NCBI RefSeq assembly: GCF_026262505.1 | Contig: NW_026529124.1 | Span: 1 to 64,000, forward strand | Source: Trichomonas vaginalis G3 | Lineage: Eukaryota > Parabasalia > Trichomonadida > Trichomonadidae | Direction of reading: 5' to 3' | DNA length: 64,000 nt | Shown: positions 41,099-50,176 of the stretch, piece by piece | Layout of the letters: each line of letters begins with the position of its first letter | How positions within the stretch are numbered: position 1 is the first letter of the stretch | Notes under the pieces: generated by a model | The model's database searches: none | What the model was told of the DNA's origin: nothing | The model's input: only the letters and a program-made list of their open reading frames with translations | Program-made: the position numbers and the translations under genes

Positions 41099-41254
41099 AT
41101 TCAACAGGGTGAAAAAGAGGTGAAAAAACAGGTGAGATCTCACCACTTCACCTAAATTTATTTTTGTGCTATGTTTTCATACGTGTGAGGGTGGTGATAT
41201 CATTAATTTTTATTTTATTTTTTATTTTTACTGAAAATTTTTATTTGGATGTAA

Positions 41255-41539
41255 ATGACAGAACAAAAGCAACTCATTCGAATTCCACAGTATAACAAAC
41301 ATACATTTAAACATTTATTCTTCCTTCCTGAGCATAACATGTTCTTTCAAATACATCCGAGACCAGTTGACTTTTCATTGACTGTGTATAAAGATAGAAA
41401 TAGTTATATCATTAAACCATACGATGACGAAGGTAAGTTATGTAAATTGTACGTTAAGAAGTTAGAGAAAGTTTATGGCTTCAAGTATGACTACAATAGG
41501 GTTAACACTGATGATGAAGATATTGAGGAAAATTTATGA
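41255..41539 (+). CDS. Terminal-repeat gene (right copy)
   Basis: The protein of 94 residues is nearly the same as that of 19059-19343, with the start after TTTTTATTTGGATGTAA. Differences are scattered and the frame is open in both, so both copies seem kept as genes. No family is recognised. Confidence 0.65.
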   Translation: MTEQKQLIRIPQYNKHTFKHLFFLPEHNMFFQIHPRPVDFSLTVYKDRNSYIIKPYDDEGKLCKLYVKKLEKVYGFKYDYNRVNTDDEDIEENL

Positions 41540-41540
41540 G

Positions 41541-41620
41541 AACATTAGTGAAGTCGTTAGTGAGAACGATAGTGAGAACGTTTATTTTTTACATTAGTGA
41601 GTTCGTTAGTGAAGTGGCTG
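41541..41620. repeat. Subterminal TTAGTGA iterons
   Basis: TTAGTGA or ATAGTGA recurs at about 41545, 41557, 41569, 41594 and 41606, mostly 12 bases apart. The left end of B has two copies, the right end of A one or two. Iterons near an end would suit binding by a replication or terminal protein. Confidence 0.5.
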
Positions 41621-41769
41621 GCGGCTTTGTAAAGTGTCAAATTCACAAGTATTGGGTAAGGTGGAACGCAGTGCCGCCGTACCCATGACTTGTATACTAA
41701 CTATGGTTTAGTTGTAGCAACTCTAGAATTTTCTTTTTCTATTGGAAGCATATTTTATCTATAATAAAA

Positions 41770-43900
41770 ATGTCAAATGAAACAGCGTCTATGAGAGAAA
41801 TACAACACAACCGACAACTCATTATGCAAGCTCTAAATAAGAACACAACAAACTTTTCAAACTATTCTAAGATATCTGAGTCATTGAAAGAAGGAAACTT
41901 AAAACTGACAATAAACCCAATGACAGATGAGTTTCTGTTTCAAGACAATAAGAATCATACTGTCTGTATAAATCCAACAAAAGGAACTTTAAACGAGAAA
42001 CCTATAAATGAACTTCTTTTGAAAGCAGATTTGACAACAAAGCTGACAAAGAATATGTAGACGATGCAATAGCAAAAGAAGAAGAAAGAGCTAACAATGC
42101 TTATGCAACAAAAGAACATACTCATCCTGAACTAGCAGACAAAACATATGTTGACAATAAAATGTCAAGTGAAGTGACAAGAGCTGAAAACGAATATTCT
42201 AAAAAGACTCATATACATTATATTAACCAAATACCAAGTCTTAAGGAAACATTAGAGACAAAAGCAGATAAGACTCATACACATTCTATATCTGATATTA
42301 CAAACTTACAAGAAACCTTAAACAGGAAAAGTGACGTTGGACATACACATTCTATATCTGATATTACAAACTTACAAGAAACCTTAAACAAGAAAAGTGA
42401 CGTTGGACATACACATTCTATATCTGATATTACAAACTTACAAGAAACCTTAAACAAGAAAAGTGACGTTGGACATACACATTCTATATCTGATATTACA
42501 AACTTACAAGAAACCTTAAACAGGAAAGTGACGTTGGACATACACATTCTATATCTGATATTACAAACTTACAAGAAACCTTAAACAAGAAAAGTGACGT
42601 TGGACATACACATTCTATATCTGATATTACAAACTTACAAGAAACTTAAACAAGAAAAGTGACGTTGGACATACACATTCTATATCTGATATTACAAACT
42701 TACAAGAAACCTTAAACAAGAAAAGTGACGTTGGACATACACATTCTATATCTGATATTACAAACTTACAAGAAACCTTAAACAGGAAAAGTGACGTTGG
42801 ACATACACATTCTATATCTGAAATAACAGACTTAAACGTTAGCCTTGAAAATAAAGCAGATAAAACATATGTCAATGAAATATACCAAAGTTTGATAGGA
42901 ACAAAAAATATTGAAACTATTGTTGGTGACTTTTCTGTCAATGAAGAAAATAAATATTTTAGATGGCAGTTTGTACAGTCCTTAAAAAATGGTACACGGT
43001 ATAAACTCATTCCGAAAAATAACAATGAAATGTATGTAAGCTATAAAAAGAATAATGGTACACAAGTTAAAGTTCCATAGACAACAACTGCTACTTAAAC
43101 TTATATGGAGACGAACAAAAGAAATATTTAAGAGTTTATGAAATGGCAGATATGACATTGCCTGACCCAGCTCCAGCACCACATATTATTATGACTATGG
43201 AGATGACGACAGAACACCACATGTAGATGAACAAAAGCTAACATTATATTTAGATTATTATAGATATAAAAGATATAATGCAATAGAAAAAATGAGAATA
43301 GTATATTATTATACAGATGACAGAAATAAATATTATAGTCAAGATTTTACCTACCCTGAAAACATAAGATTATATTATAAAAAATATTCTGACACAAACC
43401 AGAAGAAACCTGAAATAGCTGCACTATATTTTAAGTTCAAAAGAGACAATCCTATAATATCTCATATGTTTGATTTAATGAACCCAGTAGGTTCTATTTA
43501 TACATCTATGGAAGCAAGAGGTCCTCAAGTAATGTTTGGTGTTGGTGCATGGGAACAAATAGTCGACAGGTTTTTGTATTGTGCAAACTCTTCAAAGGAA
43601 ACAGGTGGAAGTAAAACGATTTCAGGTGAAAATTTACCTGCACACAGTCACTACATAGATTTAAGTACATCTCAAGCAGGTTGGCATAAGCATAGATATT
43701 GGGATTGGTCAGGAATGACAAAAGGTAAAGGATATGATGTTAAAGACGACGTTAAGTTTGCTATAAATTGTTACTGGAGTGACACTCAGGGAGAAGGAAA
43801 CCATACACATTTCGTTTCAGGATATACGCAAACAACGGGACAAAGTAAAGAATACATGCCACCTTACATGACAGTTTACGCATGGTATAGAATTGCTTAG
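41770..43900 (+). pseudogene. Tail-fibre-like adhesin of element C
   Basis: The N-terminal head is followed by about nine copies of a 22-residue repeat (HSISDITNLQETLNKKSDVG), then a globular part and a collar-like tip with MNPVGSIYTS, paired His residues and a final AWYRIA. The layout matches the fibres of A and B, but the sequences differ apart from the tip. Broken about three times. The stop codon overlaps that of the integrase by 4 bases. Confidence 0.8.
42270..42830 (+). repeat. 66-base tandem repeats in the fibre gene
   Basis: About nine copies of a 66-base unit encode the 22-residue fibre shaft repeat. The copies are nearly identical at DNA level, so the array was expanded or homogenised recently and is likely to vary in copy number. 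Confidence 0.85.
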
Positions 43901-44856
43901 TCGTCATTTTCAACTTCTTTAGCATATTCGTCAGGAGTTGTCTTATATTTGTTAGGAACTGTCTTTGAAAGTATACCACCTTGAACTTTGACAAGTTTGA
44001 AACGAGGTCTGACAATAGTAGTTTTATCTTCTGCTTGCAGTGTGTACATTTTGCCATGTTTGCCTAAAACTTCATAATATTCTCTTGTATACTTTCTTCT
44101 ATTTTTACGAACACGAATGTGAGTACCTGTCGGGTTCCCATTGTTGTCATAGTCAATAGTATTTTCATATGGGTCGCGTTTAGGTATTTCTATTTTTACT
44201 TTGTCACCTTTCTGAAGTTTGAAGCCCGGCATTCTTTCTTGTTTGTCTCTTTTGACTAAATTATTAAATATATAGTCTTTCTCTAAGTCAGGGTTGTTTT
44301 TCATTTCTTCGGGGGAGTGGTTTCCCAAACCTTTTTGTTTACGGTTATTGTAAATATTTAAAACTTGTCTCATCTTTGCCATGGAGAAGTGTCTATACTT
44401 GTCGTCATATGACATTTCATTTGCTTCACCACCTTGTGGTTGGTTTAAGTCTCTTAACATTTTTATACAACCGTCAATGACACCAAGAGCAGAATGGTTT
44501 TGGTCGACAATGAAATATTGGTTTACATTTTTTGAACGCAGATAGTTTTTTACATCATCTGATTTGAAAGAACTTTCACAGTCAGATGTCAGTTTTGTTG
44601 GATGGTATTTGTCAACGAATATTGTCAAAGCAGTTTTCACATCTAAAATATTTTTGGACCATAATGGTATGGCTTCACAGTATCTTGTGTTTTGACCAAC
44701 AAATATTAACCAGTATGGAGGTCCATCTGTTCTAACTCTCGGAATGTTTTCCAAGATATCCATAAACCAAGCATTTGGTGTTGAACTAAAGATTTTTATC
44801 ATGAGTGCTTTCTTTGTCGCTTTAGAAACATATGGGTCCTTGTTCGGATTCGTCAT
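43897..44856 (-). CDS. Polinton integrase of element C
   Basis: The intact protein of 319 residues has the rve core with FMDILENI, LTSDCESSFKS and the block HSALGVIDGCIKMLRDLNQ, like the HNILGIINRFIRTLRDLNQ block of A. Its N-terminal part is shorter than in A. The C-terminal part has a GPY/F-like module (LQKGDKVKIEIPK to IVRPRFKLVKV). It is convergent with the fibre gene and divergent from 44874. Confidence 0.85.
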   Translation of the reverse strand: MTNPNKDPYVSKATKKALMIKIFSSTPNAWFMDILENIPRVRTDGPPYWLIFVGQNTRYCEAIPLWSKNILDVKTALTIFVDKYHPTKLTSDCESSFKSDDVKNYLRSKNVNQYFIVDQNHSALGVIDGCIKMLRDLNQPQGGEANEMSYDDKYRHFSMAKMRQVLNIYNNRKQKGLGNHSPEEMKNNPDLEKDYIFNNLVKRDKQERMPGFKLQKGDKVKIEIPKRDPYENTIDYDNNGNPTGTHIRVRKNRRKYTREYYEVLGKHGKMYTLQAEDKTTIVRPRFKLVKVQGGILSKTVPNKYKTTPDEYAKEVENDD

Positions 44857-44873
44857 TTTTTACCCTATAAGAA
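44857..44873. promoter_or_regulatory. 17-base divergent promoter
   Basis: The integrase (minus) and the next gene (plus) are divergent with 17 bases between start codons. The plus-strand reading is TTTTTACCCTATAAGAA, with the TTTTTA-Y motif seen before other genes of the element (for instance TTTTTTACTGAGATGAA at 45295 and 45467). Confidence 0.6.
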
Positions 44874-45275
44874 ATGGGTTTATTTGGCGCATTAGCAGGA
44901 GTCGCATCCAGATTTTTACCCGCAGTGGGAACAATAGCCAGAGGTGCATTTGGAATTGGAAAGAAGATTTTGAGTACAATAGGTATACTTAAAGAGAAAG
45001 CACAACCTATTATACAAACTGTACAGAAAGGTTGGGAGGTAGCACGAGATGCAACAAATCTTATTCCAAATCCTGAAACAAGAGGAAAAGTTCAAGGATG
45101 GATGGACAATGTAGGAAGACAAGCAGGAAACTATTATAACAAAGCAAATGACTACTATAACCAAGCAGGACACTATATGGACCAAGGTGAAAGATTCTTT
45201 AACAGAGGATATAACCATGCACAACAGTGGGTAAACAATAACCAACCTCAACCGCCTCAAACGTGGGGAATGTAA
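44874..45275 (+). CDS. Minor virion-type protein with hydrophobic N-terminus
   Basis: The 133-residue protein starts with an amphipathic, Gly/Ala-rich stretch (GLFGALAGVASRFLPAVG) like the lytic or membrane-active N-terminal ends of small virion proteins. The remainder is Tyr- and Asn-rich, with repeats YYNKANDYYNQAGHYMDQG. No family is recognised; a membrane-active or internal capsid protein is a guess. Confidence 0.55.
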   Translation: MGLFGALAGVASRFLPAVGTIARGAFGIGKKILSTIGILKEKAQPIIQTVQKGWEVARDATNLIPNPETRGKVQGWMDNVGRQAGNYYNKANDYYNQAGHYMDQGERFFNRGYNHAQQWVNNNQPQPPQTWGM

Positions 45276-45294
45276 AGTTTTTTACTGAGATGAA

Positions 45295-45447
45295 ATGAAC
45301 AATACAGCATTGAGACAAATGAGTTCAAGATGGATTTGTCGGCTTCCAGCAGTTACACCACGTGTTTGTCAAGTTCTTCCTATACCTCAGGAAGTTTTAG
45401 ACCGACTTAAAAAACCTAAACAACCAGTTGAAAACAAACCAAACTAA
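45295..45447 (+). CDS. 50-residue protein
   Basis: A small open frame (MNNTALRQMSSRWICRLPAV, ending in KKPKQPVENKPN) with the start motif TTTTTTACTGAGATGAA directly before its ATG. The same motif precedes the next gene at 45467, which supports it as a gene. Function unknown. Confidence 0.55.
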   Translation: MNNTALRQMSSRWICRLPAVTPRVCQVLPIPQEVLDRLKKPKQPVENKPN

Positions 45448-45466
45448 AATTTTTTACTGAGATGAA

Positions 45467-46051
45467 ATGACCGAAGAAGTTGAAACGGTAGATTTGACAC
45501 CACAAACAAAAAGTTCAGAACCATTGTCAAAACCTGTCAAAGAACTTACAGATGAAGAGAAAAATTCAATAATAGAAAGTGCCAGGTCTGGAAATACAAA
45601 CCCTAACTATAAAGTCACTTTTCATAGAAATGGAACGGCTAGTATCTCAAAAAAGAAACAGACTCTCACAAATAAAATATTGAAGTCTGAAGGAGCTTTC
45701 GAGACAACAGATGGAAAAGTTTACTTCACTGACCAACAGTTCATTATAGAACATCTCATTGACTTAGAGTCGAAATATTCTAAACTTTACAACAAACACA
45801 AAAAGTTGAAAGGAAAACAAAAACAAATGGCATATGATATTTATGAAGATGTTGACGACACAACTGTTCCTGCAAGTGAAGTAAAGTCAGAGGAACCGAA
45901 AAGTGACGAAAAACCGATAGAAGAAGAAAAACCAAAAACTGAAGATAAACCAAAACCAAAGTTTAGTTTCCAAACTAAACCAAGTCAACCTTCATTAGCT
46001 GGTATGGGTTGGCGTCAAAGACTTATGGCAGCAGGCGGTTATGTAAAGTAA
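45467..46051 (+). CDS. Basic-tailed protein with the shared N-terminal domain
   Basis: The 194-residue protein has at residues 27-70 (TDEEKNSIIESARSGNTNPN, YKVTFHRNGTASISKKKQTL) the same kind of domain as 14985-15410 and 17531-17767. Then come FTDQQFIIEHLIDLESK, similar to TNQELIAKFVNFIEKQ in the A protein, an acidic Pro/Lys-rich linker and a C-terminal GWRQRLMAAGG. It probably fills the role of 14985-15410 in this lineage. Confidence 0.6.
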   Translation: MTEEVETVDLTPQTKSSEPLSKPVKELTDEEKNSIIESARSGNTNPNYKVTFHRNGTASISKKKQTLTNKILKSEGAFETTDGKVYFTDQQFIIEHLIDLESKYSKLYNKHKKLKGKQKQMAYDIYEDVDDTTVPASEVKSEEPKSDEKPIEEEKPKTEDKPKPKFSFQTKPSQPSLAGMGWRQRLMAAGGYVK

Positions 46052-46081
46052 AGAAAAAAATATTTTTTTATTTTTATAAAA

Positions 46082-48234
46082 ATGCCCCCATATAGAATGG
46101 ATAGAAAGTCTGCTAGAATAAAAGCAGAGTTGCAAAGATATGGTTGGAGAGTTTCGAAGAATTTTAAATATAGGAAGGGAAGACCCATAAAAGTCTATGA
46201 CAAATTGCTGGTCTTCGCTACGAAATGGATTTGGAAACAGCACGTGCCAATTATCCAAACAGACTAGAGAGGTTAGAAGAAAAAACGTCTTATGGACATG
46301 CCTTTCGATGTTAGTGAACCTCAAGTTGAAGGACACGACGGCTTTGCCAGATTCTACTGGAAACATGACGAACAATTGCATCCTTTGAGAAGGAAAAAAG
46401 GAAAAGGTGAAGACGCACATGCTCCCATGGAAAGAACAAGATATGCATATGAAAAGTATCGTGAAGTTAGAAGTCAAATTACATCTGGTCGAACCTTTAC
46501 AGTAAACTTTGACGAAGGAAAGAACAAAGAAGGCTTCATGGGAGTACTTGCTGCAATTCAAGACGGAAATAAGAAAGGACACAATCTCAGATTGACCATA
46601 ACAGATTTGGATGGTCACATTTACTATGCACATGGCAATGAACAAACAGCCGCAAAACTTCTTGACGCTTTCAAGACTACAAAGAGAGAACAAATGGTTG
46701 ACTCCGACTCAGACATTTTGAATGCAATTGAAGGAATTGCAAGTGTCAAGTTCGAATGGTACCAACCTAACCCTCAAGCAGTCAGACAACATGCTGGATA
46801 CTTCCCGTTCATAAATAAGTCTGACATTGACTTGACAAGGTATGGAATTTACAATTCAATTGAAACAATTGTCAATGAACCTTGCATTCTTACATGTCTC
46901 AGGAACTCTGGTCTTGTTACAGATGAGAAGATGAAGTATCTTGAGTCATGTGTGAAGACAAGGTACATTCTCAGAGGTCAATTGGCAAAAATTGCACCGT
47001 TGGCAAATGTCAATATCCGAGTCAACATACCTACAGCTAAAGGTTCTTCACATGACGACTATGTTGTTGACAAAGACTTACCATGGTTGAAGATTGTAAT
47101 TGTCCACAACCACTTCATGTTGAACGAAAGTCTTACAAACCCATTCTTTGGTAAAAGTAAGTGCAACATTGTCAGAGCTGTAAACATTCTTTTCGAGAAA
47201 GGTTTGTTGGAACCAATTCCAGATGACAAGCTGACAGAAACTTTTGTACCAAAAGACGAAACAAACTTTTCATTGTTAGCAAGACCAAAAGTTGTTCCAG
47301 ACAAAGTTCTAGTACAAAAGAAGTACACAGTTCCACAAGGGTTGGTATGTTCGGATACCAACCTGAACCAGAAGAACTTCCAATGAGGTTGCAAGAACTT
47401 CAAGATGCTATAAACAAACTTCCATTGAGACATCCAATTGACGTCAAATTGTATTGGAGAGCATCTGAGTTAGGTCAGAAGGTTTTATATGAAACAGGTT
47501 GCTTCGACGATGTTTATGAGATAACAGGAGAAGTTTCTCAGAAGATAAGAGACTCACTTGAATTTCCACAAACTGGACCAATTGGTTGCGACAAGTTCGA
47601 CTCAGATGAAAAGATATACTATGTCGACCTTAACGCTGCATACATGAGGTTTGTCCAATATATTCCGACTGGAATTCCAAACGAAGATGGTGAGTTCCCG
47701 GGAAGGAACTATACAGTTGGAAAAGTCATACAACAACTGTATGATATTAGGAAAGCTTCAAACCCCAAACTTGCAATGACACTCAAATTGCTTATGAATT
47801 CGACATGGGGATATTCCATTAAGAAACCTCAAGAGATGAAGAGTAAACATTATGAGAAGGTCGACAACTTTGTTGAAAGGTTTTCTCCTTTTGTTTTGAA
47901 GTACGAATTCACTCAAGGTCAAAGTGGCTTAGTAACCACATTAAAACCTATTGTCGAACATTGGTCTTACCCTCAGTTCGCAAAGGCAGTCCTTGACAAC
48001 TACAATGAGTTCTTCTCGGAAGTCAAATCGAAAGTCAAGGTTTACTATGAGAACATTGACGCACTCATGACGAACGAAGAAGGCTATAACAAACTCATTG
48101 AAATGGGTTTAGTCGGTGAGAAGATGGGTCAATTCAAATTGGACAAAATTTTCACCGAAGTTCATGTCCTCTCCAAGCGTAAGTACTGGGGTGTTAAAGA
48201 AGATGGTGAAATAGTTAAACATTGCATGAAATAA
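46082..48234 (+). pseudogene. polB: Compact DNA polymerase B of element C
   Basis: The palm boxes are recognisable: YVDLNAAYMRF, LKLLMNSTWGYSIKKP and VYYENIDALMTNEEG. The N-terminal two thirds have a central domain with an AKLLDAF segment and little similarity to the A/B polymerase. The total of about 715 residues is far shorter than the A/B enzyme of about 1250. Broken about two times. The start follows TTTTTATTTTTATAAAA, the same as at 56402 on the minus strand. Confidence 0.8.
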
Positions 48235-48256
48235 AAAATTTTTATTCGAATTTGAA

Positions 48257-48502
48257 TTAAAATGTGGGAATTCTTGGGAACGGGAAAGGCTTATTTACTT
48301 GAGGAACAGGTAAAGGTGGTGGTGGTGGAGGTGGTGGCAACCAGTCCATTTTATATTCCTTCCTAGCTAATTTCCGTTTAATTTCATGGTCGCCCTCGGA
48401 GTCTTTGAATCGGACAGGTCGAGTTACACCATTCTTGGTCTCAAACTCATATATAACCTGTTTGTCTGTATTTTCGTCGACTATGGCACGAGACACGAAC
48501 AT
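48257..48502 (-). CDS. Small protein with polyproline run
   Basis: The protein of 81 residues has eight Pro in a row before its C-terminal end (VPQVNKPFPFPRIPTF). Earlier in-frame codons are not ATG, so I begin at 48502 (MFVSRAIV). No family is recognised. It is divergent from 48533 with 30 bases in between, and marks the left border of the G+C-richer block. Confidence 0.45.
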   Translation of the reverse strand: MFVSRAIVDENTDKQVIYEFETKNGVTRPVRFKDSEGDHEIKRKLARKEYKMDWLPPPPPPPPLPVPQVNKPFPFPRIPTF

Positions 48503-48532
48503 TGACCAAACGGACAAAAAGTGTCATTTCGG

Positions 48533-48796
48533 ATGGTCAAGCAGCCAATCGCATTCGAGCACTTCGAAGAAGCCTTACGTTCCAAGGGAGAGGGTGTCTG
48601 GTGCAAGGCAGAGGTCATGAGACTCTACGAGCAGTACATCCTCAATGCCTGGGAGGACAAATCGTCCTTGAATTGGCAATTCTACCAACTCCTCTGGGAC
48701 GACCTCCTACGCAACTGGGATAACGAAAGAGCCCAATTCAAAGGTCGGGAGCTAATTTTCCAAATTACCATTAATAGTGCCTACTTATCCAACTAA
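48533..48796 (+). CDS. Unknown small protein
   Basis: The 87-residue protein (MVKQPIAFEHFEEALRSKGE) is rich in Trp, Leu and Glu and looks all-helical. The upstream bases AAAAAGTGTCATTTCGG before its ATG resemble those of 52151 and 51925 (minus). No family is recognised. Confidence 0.5.
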   Translation: MVKQPIAFEHFEEALRSKGEGVWCKAEVMRLYEQYILNAWEDKSSLNWQFYQLLWDDLLRNWDNERAQFKGRELIFQITINSAYLSN

Positions 48797-48845
48797 ACAC
48801 TTAAATTTACTTGGGGTTTCCCCCTAAAATAAAATTTTTTTACTC

Positions 48846-49538
48846 TTAGAACCACTCGAGGTTCTCCTTACGGTTGTTGAGCTTGTCACCGTCAATGTGT
48901 CTGACCTTCGTCTTCTTGCCTGGATTTGGAACCCATTGAATTGCGACAAGCTTGCCCATGGAGATTGAACCGCGATTCCGAAGGTTAAGGTTCAAGTGTC
49001 CCAAGTTGTTGAGGACTGGGGTAAGAACCTTGCCTGTCTCCTTGTTGCGGATTTGGTATGGGTAGGGTTGGGAAATTTCGTAACCGTCATCGGCAACAAG
49101 GGTTGCCCATGTAGCGGCTTCAGGAACTTCTTCGTGTTTCTCTTCTTCCTCTTCTTCCTCTTCTTCCTCGACAATTCCTTCTTCAATTTGGTACTCACGA
49201 AGTACGGTGTTGCATGTTCTGTCCTTTCCGAGTACCTTCCAGATGGCGTCTATCTCTTCGAAGAAACGGTAGATGAGTCTGGCAAGGTCTCGGTTCTCTC
49301 TCTCGTAATTGCGCAAGGTTTCCGTGAAATCGTTCAGGCATTTCTCATTGGAAGCTTGGTTCATGAGGACATCGGCTTTGAGATTGGTCATCTCTGTCAT
49401 AAGACTACTTTGGAGAGTCTTAATGGTGTTTGTCAGATGAGCTTTCAATTGGGCAATTTGAATTTGAACTGGGCGCTTGTCTGGCAACCTTGAAAGGACA
49501 TCTGCTATTGTGTTCGGCTTCGGTGCTTGTTCGGACAT
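48846..49538 (-). CDS. Coiled-coil protein fused to an HNH domain
   Basis: The 230-residue protein has an N-terminal helical region of 130 residues (PVQIQIAQLKAHLTNTIKTL, RYEREN-type helices), a run of about ten Glu, and a C-terminal NUMOD4/HNH-like domain (DDGYEISQPYPYQIRNKETG, then PNPGKKTKVRHIDGDKLNN). The latter resembles the A endonuclease 13177-13743 (PNPEGLREVDHINRDRGDF). The first half resembles structural proteins nearby (49602-50153). It could be a virion protein that captured an endonuclease domain. Confidence 0.65.
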   Translation of the reverse strand: MSEQAPKPNTIADVLSRLPDKRPVQIQIAQLKAHLTNTIKTLQSSLMTEMTNLKADVLMNQASNEKCLNDFTETLRNYERENRDLARLIYRFFEEIDAIWKVLGKDRTCNTVLREYQIEEGIVEEEEEEEEEEKHEEVPEAATWATLVADDGYEISQPYPYQIRNKETGKVLTPVLNNLGHLNLNLRNRGSISMGKLVAIQWVPNPGKKTKVRHIDGDKLNNRKENLEWF

Positions 49539-49601
49539 CGAAAAAATGAAGTGGTTTGAGAATGGCGGTTTTACTTCAAAAAGCTTGTTATGACAGTTAT
49601 G

Positions 49602-50153
49602 TCATACAACAAGTTTAAAATAATATCTTGTTCTTCTTCTGAACGTTTGTTGTCTTTCCGATAAAAGTTTCGAACATGAGAACCAAAAAACGTTTTTTGA
49701 GATTGCGGAAGAGTTCAGGCAAACGTTCATATTCTGGATATGTTGGGAGCAGTTCAAAACATCTGAGCTGACTTTCGGACAAAATTGGGACAATGTCAAA
49801 AATTCATCTTTGGTCGGACTGCTTGAAGGTAAGTCCCTTACATGTAAGTAGCTCTGGTAAAGTCTTCTCATCTCTGCTAACTTCTGGAGTATAGCTTCGT
49901 AATTTAAGAGTTTTAATTTTAATTGTCTTATTCCTCTCTTGACATCTAAACGGTAAGTATCCATGAGGTCAAGAGTAGCTTTGGTAGCTTTAAGTGGAGC
50001 TATCTCTTCTTTGACTTGTGCAATTTTGGTTGCAATTGTGGTTTGAGCTCCTTCAAGTTCGCCGTCTATGTCGTTCTCAACACCTTCAACCATAGCTTGA
50101 AACTCTTCATCGGTCCATTGAGTTTGGTGTGGGACGAATTTAACTTGCTTCAT
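49602..50153 (-). pseudogene. Coiled-coil protein
   Basis: The first 110 residues are helical (EEIAPLKATKATLDLMDTYR, LKLLNYEAILQKLAEMRRLY). The gene seems broken about once. No family is recognised. The start follows CATTTTTTGA, as is typical of this block. Confidence 0.5.
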
Positions 50154-50176
50154 TCAAAAAATGAAAAAAAATGTTT

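Larger units (their letters stand above)
18866..41702. mobile_element. Maverick/Polinton element B, full length
   Basis: Both ends begin AGTTAGTAT read inward and terminal inverted repeats of about 0.6 kb are present, so the element spans about 22.8 kb, within the normal Polinton range. It carries polymerase, integrase, fibre, penton-like, ATPase, capsid and cargo genes. It is broken, by roughly 10-15 breaks plus one mariner insertion. Flanking hexamers (AAACGA on the left, ATGGTT on the right) do not match, so either the ends come from different insertions or the target duplication was lost. The strong match to A suggests a young element. Confidence 0.9.
41076..41702. repeat. Right terminal inverted repeat of element B
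   Basis: It starts at the phrase AAGGAAGAGAGTTATAAAGC, carries an AGATCT module (41131-41144), the phrase CATACGTGTGAGGGTGGTGA, the terminal-repeat gene, TTAGTGA iterons and the outermost ATACTAACT. It is the inverse of 18866-19520 but lacks the internal stretch of about 60-80 bases and has more iterons. Confidence 0.8.

Noticed and set aside
1-41702. A and B as an assembly artefact only
   Set aside because: They differ in cargo genes, fibre core, HNH gene, mariner and repeat arrays, so they are distinct copies; the head-to-head join itself remains to be tested.
42275-42830. Regularly spaced repeats like a CRISPR array
   Set aside because: The units are contiguous 66-base copies without unique spacers and encode the fibre shaft.
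42275-43025. Minus-strand frames with repeated CVCPTSLFLFKVSCKFVISD
   Set aside because: They are the antisense shadow of the tandem repeats in the fibre gene.
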